A stretch of 64,000 nucleotides of DNA. Source: Temperatibacter sp965603205 (GTDB lineage Bacteria; Pseudomonadota; Alphaproteobacteria; Sphingomonadales; Kordiimonadaceae). Of this stretch, positions 43,183-52,748 are shown in pieces. The notes below the pieces were generated by a model. It searched no databases. It was not told the DNA's origin and worked only from the letters and a program-made list of their open reading frames with translations. The DNA lies in the NCBI GenBank assembly GCA_965603205.1, contig CBFDCC010000001.1, positions 62,001 through 126,000 on the forward strand, written 5' to 3'. How positions within the stretch are numbered: the stretch's first letter is position 1; the number at the start of each line of letters is the position of its first letter. The translations under genes were made by a program, and so were the position numbers.

Positions 43183-44424
43183 ATGACGACGTTAACGCGA
43201 GATGATTTTGTTGCACTGGATGCGGGTGATAAAATCGCCCATTTTAGGGATCGTTTTGCCCTGCCGTCTGGTGTTATTTATCTGGACGGTAATTCACTGG
43301 GCGCTAGGCCAAAGGCCGCTGCTGATGTGGCGAAACAAGTGGTGACGGAGCAGTGGGGGCAAAACCTGATTAAAAGCTGGAATACGGCTGGTTGGTGGGA
43401 ACTGCCTTATAAACTAGGTGATAAGCTCGCACAGTTGTTAGGCGCTGATAAGGGCGAGATGGTCGTCACTGATTCTACGGGCATTAATATCTATAAAACA
43501 CTGGCGATGGGATTAAAATTAAACCCCGAGCGTAGCGTTATATTGATGGAAAGTGACAATTTCCCCACAGATGTTTATATGGCGCAGGGCCTCATGGACC
43601 AATTAGGCGGCAGCCATACATTAAAGCTGGTGCCTGGCGATGAGATTATGGACGCCGTGGACGACACCGTCGCGCTCGTTTGTATCACACAGGTGAATTA
43701 TAAAACGGGTCGTATGCTGGATATGAAGGCTGTGACCAAACACGCTCAAGGTCAAGGCGCACTCGTTATGTGGGACCTCTGCCATAGCGCGGGCGCTGTT
43801 CCCGTAGATTTGAATGCGGCTGGTGCTGATTTTGCTGTGGGTTGCACCTATAAATATCTTAATGGCGGGCCGGGCAGTCAAGCCTTTATCTTTGTTGCCA
43901 AGCATCACCAAGGCAAGGTGTCACAGCCGCTGACAGGTTGGTGGGGGCATAAAGCGCCCTTTGCTTTTGAAGGTGATTACGCGCCATCACAGGATATTTC
44001 CCAGATGGCAAGCGGCACCCAGCCTATTGTTAGCATGTCACTGATTGAATGCGGTCTCGATATTTTTCTTGAGGCTGATATGGCTGATATTCGCGCTAAG
44101 TCGGTTAAGCTGTGTGACCTGTTCATTGAACTGGTTGAGGCGCGCTGTAGTGGGTATGGCTTCACGCTGAATAGCCCCCGCGATAGCGCAAAGCGCGGTA
44201 GTCAGGTTTCCTTTAATCATGAACATGGTTACGCCATCATCAAGGCGCTTATTGAGCGCGGTGTCATCGGTGATTTTCGCGCGCCCTTAAATATGCGATT
44301 TGGTTTTGCGCCTTTATATGTCACCTACACGGACGTCTGGGACGCTGTTGAGTATCTGCGGGATATTATGGCAACGGATGAGTGGCAGCGGGATATCTAT
44401 CATCAAGAAGAAGCGGTTACATAA
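43183..44424 (+). CDS. kynU: Kynureninase
   Basis: A PLP enzyme (~413 residues) splitting kynurenine to anthranilate and alanine, or 3-hydroxykynurenine to 3-hydroxyanthranilate. 'YLDGNSLGARPKAA' near the N-terminus, 'SWNTAGWWELPYKLGDKLA', 'WDLCHSAGAVPVDL' and the PLP lysine in 'CTYKYLNGGPGSQAF' identify it. ATG 43183 has AGGGA at eight bases; ATG 43177 is too close to it, and the longer version from 43099 would start inside the terminator. The FAH-family gene starts three bases after its stop. No tryptophan dioxygenase or kynurenine formamidase is in the window. Confidence 0.93.
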   Translation: MTTLTRDDFVALDAGDKIAHFRDRFALPSGVIYLDGNSLGARPKAAADVAKQVVTEQWGQNLIKSWNTAGWWELPYKLGDKLAQLLGADKGEMVVTDSTGINIYKTLAMGLKLNPERSVILMESDNFPTDVYMAQGLMDQLGGSHTLKLVPGDEIMDAVDDTVALVCITQVNYKTGRMLDMKAVTKHAQGQGALVMWDLCHSAGAVPVDLNAAGADFAVGCTYKYLNGGPGSQAFIFVAKHHQGKVSQPLTGWWGHKAPFAFEGDYAPSQDISQMASGTQPIVSMSLIECGLDIFLEADMADIRAKSVKLCDLFIELVEARCSGYGFTLNSPRDSAKRGSQVSFNHEHGYAIIKALIERGVIGDFRAPLNMRFGFAPLYVTYTDVWDAVEYLRDIMATDEWQRDIYHQEEAVT

Positions 44425-44427
44425 AAT

Positions 44428-45120
44428 ATGACAGACTATGCATTCACACCACCAAAGACAATTTCAGTACCTATTACAGGTGAAACACAAGAATATCCTG
44501 TGAATAGGATATTTTGTGTTGGCCGTAATTACGCAGCCCACGCAGCGGAAATGGGCGTGAAGGCTAATAAATCTGGCCCCATGTATTTCACAAAATCGGC
44601 GTCAACCTATGTGCCATCAGGTGCCCATATTGACTATGCGCTGGCGACGACAAACCTTCATCACGAGATTGAGCTGGTTGTGGCGATCGGGGCAAATGCT
44701 TTTCAGGTTAGTGAGGTTGATGCACACAGTGTTATATTTGGTTACTGTGTTGGTTTAGATATGACACGCCGTGATCTACAGGCGGTGGCGCGTGAAAATA
44801 GACATCCATGGGATATTGCCAAGGATTTTGAAGATTCAGCGGTGCTGTCAGATATTGTCAGGGTGCGTGACGGTAATCACCCAACAGCAGGTACTATTGA
44901 ACTGGCCGTTAATGGCGAGACACGTCAAAAGGCTGATCTATCAGAAATGATCAATAGCGTTGCAGAGGTGATCGCGCATCTATCGACGCTTTATCATCTC
45001 GTGCCCGGTGATTTGATTATGACCGGCACGCCATCAGGTGTTGGCGCTGTCGTAGCGGGTGATACATTGACAGGTTCGATTGACGGTGTGGGTGAAATAG
45101 CGCTGACTATAAATGCATAA
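44428..45120 (+). CDS. Fumarylacetoacetate hydrolase-family protein
   Basis: A 230-residue FAH-fold hydrolase. 'IFCVGRNYAAHAAEMG' starts the domain; 'LHHEIELVVAIG' and 'VGLDMTRRDLQ' bring the metal-binding Glu, Glu and Asp; 'GDLIMTGTPSGVGAV' follows. It has the short architecture of fumarylpyruvate hydrolase or acylpyruvase, not full-length fumarylacetoacetase (~420). With the isomerase gene downstream it would split fumarylpyruvate (gentisate route) or a related acylpyruvate. Same operon as kynU. Confidence 0.88.
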   Translation: MTDYAFTPPKTISVPITGETQEYPVNRIFCVGRNYAAHAAEMGVKANKSGPMYFTKSASTYVPSGAHIDYALATTNLHHEIELVVAIGANAFQVSEVDAHSVIFGYCVGLDMTRRDLQAVARENRHPWDIAKDFEDSAVLSDIVRVRDGNHPTAGTIELAVNGETRQKADLSEMINSVAEVIAHLSTLYHLVPGDLIMTGTPSGVGAVVAGDTLTGSIDGVGEIALTINA

Positions 45121-45134
45121 AAAGGATTAATGCG

Positions 45135-45770
45135 ATGAAATTATATGATTATTGGCGATCGGCGACGGCCTTTCGCGTGCGCATTGCCCTCAACCATAAA
45201 AACATACCCTATGAGCAGTTTTCTGTGCATCTGATCAAGGATGGCGGCGAGCAACATGGTGATGCCTATAGAGCTATTAACCCACAGGGGCTTGTACCCG
45301 CGCTAGAGCATGACGGTCATATCATCACGCAGTCTATGGCAATCGTTGAATATATTGACGAGATATATCCTGATAATCCATTGATGCCATCTGACGCGTT
45401 AGGTCGTGCCCGCGTTCGGGCGATGGCGAATGTGATTGCCGCTGATACCCACCCCATTCAAAATTTGCGCGTCATGCAAAAATTAAAATCTATGGGTATT
45501 GATCAAGAGGGCGTGAATGCGTGGGAAGCGCACTGGATTGAAACAGGGTTGAATGCCTTAGAGAAACTGCTCGATAAAAATGGCCAATATTTTTATGGTG
45601 ACACTGTAACCATCGCTGATATCGCTATCGCGCCGCAGATGGTCAATGCAAAACGTTTTAATGCTGATCTGTCGGCTTGCCCAAATGTGGTGGAGCGTAT
45701 TGAGCGGTTAATGGCCCTACCAGCTTTTGATGCCGCGCGTCCTGAGGCACAGCCTGACGCCGAAGTTTAA
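45135..45770 (+). CDS. maiA: Maleylacetoacetate / maleylpyruvate isomerase (zeta-class GST)
   Basis: A 211-residue zeta-class glutathione transferase. 'YDYWRSATAFRVRIALNHKN' is the N-terminal active-site region (S-x-x-x-x-R-V-R), then 'INPQGLVPALEHDG' and 'ITQSMAIVEYIDEIYP' bind glutathione. It isomerises the cis ring-cleavage product so that the FAH-family enzyme upstream can cut it. Homogentisate (maleylacetoacetate) and gentisate (maleylpyruvate) versions cannot be told apart here. AAAGGA precedes the ATG; last gene of the kynU operon. Confidence 0.87.
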   Translation: MKLYDYWRSATAFRVRIALNHKNIPYEQFSVHLIKDGGEQHGDAYRAINPQGLVPALEHDGHIITQSMAIVEYIDEIYPDNPLMPSDALGRARVRAMANVIAADTHPIQNLRVMQKLKSMGIDQEGVNAWEAHWIETGLNALEKLLDKNGQYFYGDTVTIADIAIAPQMVNAKRFNADLSACPNVVERIERLMALPAFDAARPEAQPDAEV

Positions 45771-45893
45771 TTTTGCACATTATGTGCCAGTGTTAGATTC
45801 AAATGCTTGATTTTTCGCCTAAACACGCTATTAATATTCACTAATTTGAATATAAGTAGTTACTAGAGCTTAGTCTTTGTTGGGAGGCATTAA

Positions 45894-47624
45894 ATGCAGA
45901 TGATTCCAAAGATAATGTTTAATTTAAAATCATATTTCCCAATTTTGGATTGGGGGAAAGACTATTCAAAGCAAACATTAGCCAGCGATTTTACGGCGGC
46001 GATCATTGTGACCATCATGCTGATCCCCCAGTCGCTTGCTTATGCGATGCTGGCTGGTCTGCCGCCTGAATACGGTCTTTATGCCAGCATTCTACCGTTG
46101 ATATTATATGCGATTTTTGGCACGAGCCGCACGTTGGCGGTTGGCCCTGTTGCTGTGGTGTCTTTGATGACGGCAGCCGCGGTTAGCGCGATCGCAGAGC
46201 AAGGGTCGCTGGATTATGTGCAGGTTGCGGCTGCGCTTGCGCTGATGTCAGGGGGGATATTAACCCTGATGGGGCTACTGCGCATGGGGTTCCTTGCTAA
46301 TCTGCTTAGCCACCCTGTTATCTCTGGTTTTATTACGGCCTCTGGTGCGCTCATCGCCTTTAGTCAGCTAAAACATATTCTGGGGATTGATGCGTCTGGT
46401 CATAATGTTGTCGAGATCATTTCGGCGCTCGCTGCGGGGATACCTGCGTCAAACACACCCACTATAATCATTGGCCTATCGACCTTGGCTTTATTGATTT
46501 TTGTCCGCAAAAAATTAAGCGCATTGTTAAAATCTATGGGGCTAGGCGCGGGCCTTGTTAGCTTTCTCACCAAGGCGGGGCCTGTGATGGCGGTGATCGG
46601 TGCCACATGGGCGACCTATAGTTTAGGACTGGCTGGCGCTGGCGTAAGGATCGTTGGTGATGTACCCAGCGCCCTGCCGTCCTTTCATCTGCCTGTGACC
46701 ACCATGACGGTGCTAAAAGACCTGCTGCCCGCTGCATTTCTGATTAGCCTTATTGGTTTTGTAGAGTCCGTTTCTGTGGCGCAAACGCTTGCGGCGAAAC
46801 GTCGTCAACGCATTGAACCCAATCAAGAGCTTATCGCCCTTGGCGCTGCTAACCTTGGTTCTGGGATTAGCGGCGGCTATCCTGTTACGGGTGGTTTTGC
46901 GCGCTCTGTGGTAAATTTTGACGCTGGTGCAGCCACACCTGCGGCTGGTGCTTTTACCGCCGTTGGTATCGCCTTTGCCGCGCTTTATTTCACGCCTTAT
47001 ATTTACTTTTTGCCCAAGGCCACGCTGGCGGCAACCATCATTATTGCGGTCCTTAGTTTGATTGATATCCCGACGATAAAAGAGACTTGGAATTATTCAA
47101 AACGTGATTTCTCTGCCATGGCGCTGACGATCATCGCCACGCTGGGCCACAGCGTAGAGGCGGGTGTTGCCTCTGGTGTAATGCTGTCTATTTTGTTGCA
47201 TTTATATAGCTCTAGCAAACCCCACAGCGCCATCGTCGGACTGGTCGCGGGCACAGAGCATTTCCGCAATATCCTGCGTCATGATGTGATCACTCATGAC
47301 AAGTTGCTGACTCTGCGTGTTGATGAGAGCCTGTATTTCGCCAACGCCAGATTTCTAGAGGATATGATCTACAGCCTGATCGCGGGTAATGACACCCTTG
47401 AGCATCTGGTGCTGATGTGCCCTGCGGTTAACGGTATTGATGCCAGTGCGCTGGAAAGCCTAGAGGCGATAAATCACAGACTGGATACGGCGGGCATTAA
47501 ATTTCACCTGAGCGAGGTAAAAGGCCCCGTCATGGACCGCCTAAAACGCTCCCACCTGCTGGATCAACTCACAGGCAAAGTCTACCTCAGCCAATACCAA
47601 GCCTATGTGGAATTAAGCGAATAA
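45894..47624 (+). CDS. SulP family anion transporter with STAS domain
   Basis: A 576-residue protein: a membrane domain of ~10-14 spans with the SulP signature 'MLIPQSLAYAMLAGLPPEYG' near residues 40-60, 'GTSRTLAVGPVAVVSLM' and 'GGYPVTGGFARSVVN', then a C-terminal STAS domain (~450-570; 'LVLMCPAVNGIDASALESLE'). Family members carry sulfate, bicarbonate or other anions. Substrate not shown here. GGAGG six to seven bases before the ATG. It is not clearly tied to the catabolic genes on either side. Confidence 0.92.
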   Translation: MQMIPKIMFNLKSYFPILDWGKDYSKQTLASDFTAAIIVTIMLIPQSLAYAMLAGLPPEYGLYASILPLILYAIFGTSRTLAVGPVAVVSLMTAAAVSAIAEQGSLDYVQVAAALALMSGGILTLMGLLRMGFLANLLSHPVISGFITASGALIAFSQLKHILGIDASGHNVVEIISALAAGIPASNTPTIIIGLSTLALLIFVRKKLSALLKSMGLGAGLVSFLTKAGPVMAVIGATWATYSLGLAGAGVRIVGDVPSALPSFHLPVTTMTVLKDLLPAAFLISLIGFVESVSVAQTLAAKRRQRIEPNQELIALGAANLGSGISGGYPVTGGFARSVVNFDAGAATPAAGAFTAVGIAFAALYFTPYIYFLPKATLAATIIIAVLSLIDIPTIKETWNYSKRDFSAMALTIIATLGHSVEAGVASGVMLSILLHLYSSSKPHSAIVGLVAGTEHFRNILRHDVITHDKLLTLRVDESLYFANARFLEDMIYSLIAGNDTLEHLVLMCPAVNGIDASALESLEAINHRLDTAGIKFHLSEVKGPVMDRLKRSHLLDQLTGKVYLSQYQAYVELSE

Positions 47625-47718
47625 ATCTGTTCAATTGAATTGACGGACAGTGTTTAAATACCTATCCTTAGGGTGGGAACATCATGCACAATTATTTGAT
47701 CAAAAGGGCTACTTAATA

Positions 47719-48504
47719 ATGAGTATAGCAGAAACTACTGAGGGTGAACTGGATAAACTGGTGCATCAGTTCGAGGTAGATGGTTTTGTCATCAGACCAA
47801 AATTACTTGATCCAAAAATGTTAGATCATATTGCGACTGTCGCGCGCACGCGCTTGGCGGCCGTTCGGGATAAGCTGGGTTCACAAGATATCGGCATTGG
47901 TAGTGTGGCTGGTTACGATGAAATTGTACAACGCTCCCCCGGTCGTTGGGATGTGCCAATCACGATAGAAGAGTTTGATGTTAAAGATGAAGACATGCCG
48001 TGGTGGCCATTAATCACAGCTACGCTCGGCGAAGGTGCAGAGCATATGTTTAGCGGTGTTGTCTCGTCAGAGCCCAATACACCAGCCCAAGAGTGGCATA
48101 CAGATTCCCCCCACGAATCGGTTGAATACCGCCCTGTCCACGCAATCAATGTGCTTGTAGCCTTGCAAGATATTCCCATGAAAATGGGGCCGACTGAATT
48201 TGCAGTGGGGTCACAGACCCTGACTAATCATTTGAAAAATACGTCGCTTGTTGTGGAGGAATTGTTATATCAACATGATACGACCAATCCTGCATTGCTG
48301 GTGAAAAATACAGATGAGGCGCTGCCTGAGTGCCGCACAGCAGCGCTACCCGCAGGTACATGCATTGCTTTTGATGATAGAATTTTACATCGCGGTCTTG
48401 ATAATCAATCAGATGTCACGCGCCATGTTGCTTACTTCTCATACTGCGCTAAGGGCTATACACCTACTACACATTTTGAGGCGCAAAAGTCCGTTTATCA
48501 ATAG
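47719..48504 (+). CDS. Phytanoyl-CoA dioxygenase (PhyH) family protein
   Basis: About 261 residues of Fe(II)/2-oxoglutarate dioxygenase. The iron ligands are visible as 'QEWHTDSPHE' (HxD) and 'DDRILHRGLDNQS' (His), and the 2-oxoglutarate arginine in 'DVTRHVAYFSY'. The N-terminal 'LDKLVHQFEVDGFVIRPKLL' is typical of PhyH. Substrates of this family range widely (acyl-CoAs, amino acids, antibiotics). ATG 47719 is preferred to GTG 47650, as the added segment is not conserved-looking. Converges with the aminotransferase. Confidence 0.84.
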   Translation: MSIAETTEGELDKLVHQFEVDGFVIRPKLLDPKMLDHIATVARTRLAAVRDKLGSQDIGIGSVAGYDEIVQRSPGRWDVPITIEEFDVKDEDMPWWPLITATLGEGAEHMFSGVVSSEPNTPAQEWHTDSPHESVEYRPVHAINVLVALQDIPMKMGPTEFAVGSQTLTNHLKNTSLVVEELLYQHDTTNPALLVKNTDEALPECRTAALPAGTCIAFDDRILHRGLDNQSDVTRHVAYFSYCAKGYTPTTHFEAQKSVYQ

Positions 48505-48524
48505 TCAAAAACCTAGTCCGATAC

Positions 48525-49754
48525 CTAGTCTAGCGCGACTTTTAACCCGCGGATCAGATGGTCAATTTCTTTCATTGTTGTATAATGGAGGAAGGACACT
48601 CTGATCACGCCAGGGTCTTTGTCGATATTCATATCGCTCAACATCCGTCTTCCATCAAAATCGCCAGCCGCAACCATTAACTTTTGCTGTTCCAGCAAGT
48701 CTGCGACTTCACGCACGCCTTTGTTCAATGGTTTAATGGTAACTGTTGCCGCCCTAGTCTCTGGGTCATCAGGGCCGATGATAAAGACATCATTGCGCTC
48801 TTTTAAAAAGGCAAGCAGCGGCGTTAAAAGATTTTTTTCATAATCGCTAAAGAGCTGATGCAGTCTCCTGCCTTTTTCAGCAGGGGCAACCTCCTCGTTA
48901 AAATGGTGAGCATACACAGTGTCGAGATAGTCTAGAACACCAGCCACACCAGCAATTTGTGCATGATCAGGGCCAGCGGGTGTTAGGCTATAATGGGCTT
49001 CATCAGCATAATAATAATGCGATTGATTTGTCATATTTTTGCGGGTTTCGCGGCTGACATACATCGCCCCTAAATGCGGCCCCCATGTTTTATACAGTGA
49101 AAATAAATATATATCCGCGTCCAACGCCTTAATGTCAGGCAGGCCATGCGGCGCCGTAGAAACACCATCAACAACAGCGATAGCGCCCACTTTATGCAAC
49201 GCTGCGGCAAATTCATTCACAGGATTAATATGAGCAATAACATTGGATACATGCGGAAAAGCAGCCATCTTAGTGCGCTTTGTAATGAGATTTTCTAGAT
49301 CCCCAATGGATAATTCACCCGTTAGTGAGTCTACATGCCACTCTTTAATCACGAAACCACGTTCCGCTAGGCGGCGCCAAGCGCCAGAATTAGCCTCGTG
49401 GTTTTGTGTTGTGACAATGATTTCGTCGCCCTCTTGCCAATTCGATGACAAGGACTGCGCCAGCACATACACATTTTGAGACGTTGATGGCCCGAATGTA
49501 AGCTCATCTTCCTCGATATTAAGATAGGCGGCTAATCGTGTGTAAGATTCGTCCATTTTTCGACCCGCTTCGGCTGAGGCGGGATAGGGGTAATAGGGCT
49601 GTACTTTTGTTTTAACATAATAAGCATTTAGTCTGTCGATCACCTGCTGACACATATAAGACCCGCCAGCATTTTCAAAAAAAGACCAACCCGCCAGTGA
49701 TGGTTCGCTAAAGGCTGGGAATTGTGATCTGATAAAATTGATGTCTAGTTTCAT
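48525..49754 (-). CDS. Class V aminotransferase, cysteine desulfurase-like
   Basis: About 409 residues of fold-type I PLP enzyme. 'FENAGGSYMCQQVIDRLNAYY' opens it, 'PSTSQNVYVLAQSL' binds PLP phosphate, 'VVDGVSTAPHGLPDIKALDAD' carries the PLP-interacting Asp, and the lysine is in 'FSLYKTWGPHLGAMY'. It is in the cysteine desulfurase-like (Csd/SufS-related) group, but the C-terminal active-site cysteine loop is not evident, so desulfurase activity is doubtful. ATG 49754 gives a conserved N-terminus; 49790 is in frame. Divergent from the ALDH gene. Confidence 0.82.
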   Translation of the reverse strand: MKLDINFIRSQFPAFSEPSLAGWSFFENAGGSYMCQQVIDRLNAYYVKTKVQPYYPYPASAEAGRKMDESYTRLAAYLNIEEDELTFGPSTSQNVYVLAQSLSSNWQEGDEIIVTTQNHEANSGAWRRLAERGFVIKEWHVDSLTGELSIGDLENLITKRTKMAAFPHVSNVIAHINPVNEFAAALHKVGAIAVVDGVSTAPHGLPDIKALDADIYLFSLYKTWGPHLGAMYVSRETRKNMTNQSHYYYADEAHYSLTPAGPDHAQIAGVAGVLDYLDTVYAHHFNEEVAPAEKGRRLHQLFSDYEKNLLTPLLAFLKERNDVFIIGPDDPETRAATVTIKPLNKGVREVADLLEQQKLMVAAGDFDGRRMLSDMNIDKDPGVIRVSFLHYTTMKEIDHLIRGLKVALD

Positions 49755-50001
49755 GACTAATGGCTTTCTTGTGGGGATGTGTAACATCATTGAATGACGC
49801 CCTGAGCCAGCACTATATCTGGGTCACTATTTAAGTCTATATAATTATAAAACCATTTGTGACTGGATCATTATTTTTTGTCAGTCTTTCTCATAAAGGC
49901 TTGCCAAATGCTTATAGTAATTTAAGGTGGAATAAGATGAATTTTCACGTAATTTATCTATAGTAAACTGCGTGATTTTAAATGATATGGGAGAGGGTAA
50001 A
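49755..50001. other. Divergent promoter region, no gene
   Basis: 247 bases between the divergent class V aminotransferase and aldehyde dehydrogenase genes. AT-rich, TATAATTATA-like strings near 49848, no clear dyad or RNA gene. The ALDH ribosome-binding site (GGGAGAGGG) is at its right end. Confidence 0.45.
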
Positions 50002-51405
50002 ATGGACTATACTTTGTATATAGACGGCAAATCAGTGGCTTGTGACAAGCATTTTGATATTTTTAATCCTGCGACGGATGCGCTTTTGGGTAAATGCCCT
50101 TGCGCTACCGCGGCGCAATTAGATGACGCTGTTGCGGCGGCGGCTAAGGCTTATAAAAGCTGGAGCCAAACAAGCGATGAAGACCGTCAAAATGCCTGCC
50201 ATAAACTAGGGACTATTCTTGAAGAAAACGCTGAAGAGTTGAGCAAGCTATTGACGCAGGAGCAGGGCAAGCCCTTAAATGGCGTTGGCTCTCGTTTCGA
50301 GTTGGGCGGCTGTGCGGCGTGGACTCATTATACCGCTGATCTATCTTTGCCTGTTGAGGTTATCCAAGACAATGAGGAAGGCCGCGTTGAATTACACCGT
50401 AAACCGTTAGGTGTCGTTGGGTCTATCACGCCGTGGAATTGGCCATTGATGATTGCTATTTGGCATATTATTCCAGCCATTAGAACAGGCAACACCGTGG
50501 TCATAAAGCCATCACCCTTCACACCGCTGGGTACCTTAAAAATGATATCCATGCTGGCGGCGGCGCTGCCAAAAGGTGTGCTAAATGTAGTCAGTGGTAC
50601 CGACGAGCTTGGCGCTATGATGAGCGCTCATGAAGGCATTGCAAAAATAGTTTTCACTGGTTCGTGTGGCACAGGTAAAAAAGTGATGGCAAGTGCAGCC
50701 ACAACATTAAAACGTATTACGTTAGAGCTAGGCGGTAATGATGCTGGCATTGTTTTACCTGACGTCACTGCGTCCGATATTGCCGAGGGATTATTTTGGG
50801 GTGCCTTTATCAATGGCGGCCAAACCTGTGCAGCGCTAAAGCGCCTATATGTGCATGAAAGTGTTTATGATGATGTATGTAGCGCGCTAACAGGTTACGC
50901 GAAAAATGTCCCTATGGGCAATGGTCTGGATGAAAATAATGCACTGGGTCCGCTGCAAAATAAAATGCAGTATGATAAAGTTGCAAGACTTGTTGAGGCA
51001 GCTGTCGCGGATGGCGCACGGGTGCTTCTTGGTGCTAATCCAACCGATGGCGCCGGGCATTTTTATCCCACAACCATCCTCGCAGACTGTAACGCGAATA
51101 TGGCTATCGTGGCGGAGGAGCAGTTTGGTCCAGCGTTACCCATCATTAAATATAGTGATTTAGATGATGCTATCGCACAGGCTAATGCCCTTGATGTTGG
51201 TCTGGGCGGGTCTGTTTGGTCGACCGATATTGACAAGGCAAAAGCGGTTGCGTCACGTATTGAATCTGGCAGTGTTTGGATTAATAAACATGGCATGATC
51301 CAACCTAACGTGCCATTTGGCGGTGTTAAAACCTCTGGCATCGGCGTTGAGTTTGGTGAAGATGGCCTGAAAGAATATACAACGATTCAAGCCGTATTTT
51401 CCTAA
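50002..51405 (+). CDS. Aldehyde dehydrogenase family protein
   Basis: A 467-residue NAD(P)+-dependent dehydrogenase oxidising an aldehyde to an acid. 'GSITPWNWPLMIAIWHIIPA' binds NAD, 'RITLELGGNDAGIVLPD' brings the general base Glu and 'FINGGQTCAALKRLYV' the nucleophile Cys. 'EEQFGPALPIIKY' and 'PFGGVKTSGIGVEFG' complete the pattern. Substrate class unknown. ATG 50002 follows GAGGG directly; an in-frame start at 49972 is less likely. Ends in a bidirectional terminator shared with the aminotransferase. Confidence 0.92.
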   Translation: MDYTLYIDGKSVACDKHFDIFNPATDALLGKCPCATAAQLDDAVAAAAKAYKSWSQTSDEDRQNACHKLGTILEENAEELSKLLTQEQGKPLNGVGSRFELGGCAAWTHYTADLSLPVEVIQDNEEGRVELHRKPLGVVGSITPWNWPLMIAIWHIIPAIRTGNTVVIKPSPFTPLGTLKMISMLAAALPKGVLNVVSGTDELGAMMSAHEGIAKIVFTGSCGTGKKVMASAATTLKRITLELGGNDAGIVLPDVTASDIAEGLFWGAFINGGQTCAALKRLYVHESVYDDVCSALTGYAKNVPMGNGLDENNALGPLQNKMQYDKVARLVEAAVADGARVLLGANPTDGAGHFYPTTILADCNANMAIVAEEQFGPALPIIKYSDLDDAIAQANALDVGLGGSVWSTDIDKAKAVASRIESGSVWINKHGMIQPNVPFGGVKTSGIGVEFGEDGLKEYTTIQAVFS

Positions 51406-51427
51406 TTACATCAAAGAAATACTCTAA

Positions 51428-51464
51428 CCAAAAGGCTTAGCATATTATGTGCTAAGCCTTTTGG
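51428..51464. terminator. Bidirectional hairpin terminator
   Basis: CCAAAAGGCTTAGCA (51428-51442) pairs over all 15 bases with 51450-51464, around a TATTATG loop. It lies between the converging aldehyde dehydrogenase and aromatic aminotransferase genes. Confidence 0.9.
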
Positions 51465-51475
51465 TGTGGGTGTCT

Positions 51476-52666
51476 TTACCCTAATGACGATACAGCATCT
51501 ACGACATACGGAATGCTTTTATCGGTAAGGCCAGCTACATTTATACGGCCATCGCTCGGCATATAAATAGAATGGTCATTCCTAAGTTTAAGCACTTGTT
51601 CCTGGCTAAGGTTCAAAATAGAAAACATACCAGTTTGACCGCCAACATTACCCATAGATGGGCCAATGCCATTTTCACCAAGGGCGCTGGCAAAGCTATT
51701 ACGCAGCCCAACCACCCGATTACGCATATCGTTAAGTTCACTTTTCCATATCTGCTTAAGATCGTCACTTTCCATAATGGTTGTCACGAGCGCAGCGCCA
51801 TGCGCTGGCGGCATGGAATAGCTTTGGCGGGCTATTTTACATAAATGCGTTGTAAGGGCAGCCGCGCTATCACTATTTGGGCCTTTTACAATGATCGCAC
51901 CCGTTCGCTCGCGGTATAAGCCAAAGTTTTTAGAGCATGAATATGTTAAAAATGCTTCTGGGAATTCGGCAAATATTCGACGTGTTAACCCTGCATCTTC
52001 GTCGAGACCTTGCGCGAAACCTTGATAGGCCATATCAACAAAGGGAACCAAGCCTTTGGCTTTAAGAAAGTCAATGAGGGTCGTTTGAGCCTCCTCTGGG
52101 ATATCGGCCCCTGTCGGATTATGACAACAGCCGTGCATTAGCACAATATCCCCAGCCTTAGCCGCACCAAGAGACGATATCATTGCGTCTATATCAACAG
52201 ATGAAGTCGCTTTATCGTAATAATCATACGCCGCATACCCAAGGCCAGACGCGGTGATGATCGGTATATGATTGGCCCAAGTGGGGTTACTAACCCAGAC
52301 TTTAGATTCTGGTGAAACATCAGCGATAAGCTCAAAGCCAAGCCTTAGAGCGCCACAGCCGCCGGGTGTTTGCACGGCACCAATATGACCTGCCATAGAG
52401 CTGGTTATCTCTGCGCCAAGGGTTAATTCTACTATTGCATTGGTAAAGCCGGGCCAGCCAGCGGGCGCCACATATACTTTACTGCCCTCACTGTCACACA
52501 GATGTTGATAAGCCTTTTGCACTGCTTCCATGATCACCGTTTGGCCAGCATCATTTTTATAAACACCAACGCCAAGGTCAACTTTTTGCGGATTATTATC
52601 CGCCCTAGACAGCACTGATAATCCAAGGATTGGGTCGGCTGGTAACGGCTTTAAATCAGTAAACAT
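51476..52666 (-). CDS. tyrB: Aromatic/aspartate aminotransferase, class I
   Basis: A 396-residue PLP enzyme of the AspC/TyrB group: 'KVDLGVGVYKNDAGQT', 'VQTPGGCGALRLGFE', 'VWVSNPTWANHIPI', 'HGCCHNPTGADIP', and the PLP lysine in 'SCSKNFGLYRERTGAI'. It makes aryl-pyruvates (or oxaloacetate) from amino acids and 2-oxoglutarate. The next gene upstream, on the same strand, is the indolepyruvate oxidoreductase, which uses aryl-pyruvates; the pair is best read as an aromatic amino acid degradation unit, favouring TyrB. Confidence 0.88.
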   Translation of the reverse strand: MFTDLKPLPADPILGLSVLSRADNNPQKVDLGVGVYKNDAGQTVIMEAVQKAYQHLCDSEGSKVYVAPAGWPGFTNAIVELTLGAEITSSMAGHIGAVQTPGGCGALRLGFELIADVSPESKVWVSNPTWANHIPIITASGLGYAAYDYYDKATSSVDIDAMISSLGAAKAGDIVLMHGCCHNPTGADIPEEAQTTLIDFLKAKGLVPFVDMAYQGFAQGLDEDAGLTRRIFAEFPEAFLTYSCSKNFGLYRERTGAIIVKGPNSDSAAALTTHLCKIARQSYSMPPAHGAALVTTIMESDDLKQIWKSELNDMRNRVVGLRNSFASALGENGIGPSMGNVGGQTGMFSILNLSQEQVLKLRNDHSIYMPSDGRINVAGLTDKSIPYVVDAVSSLG

Positions 52667-52748
52667 AAGGTATTCTCATTTCTAATTTTGGCATCATTTT
52701 ATGATCTAGGATCGAAGCGGACTTGGCGTCAGCACAGTAGAGAGCATG

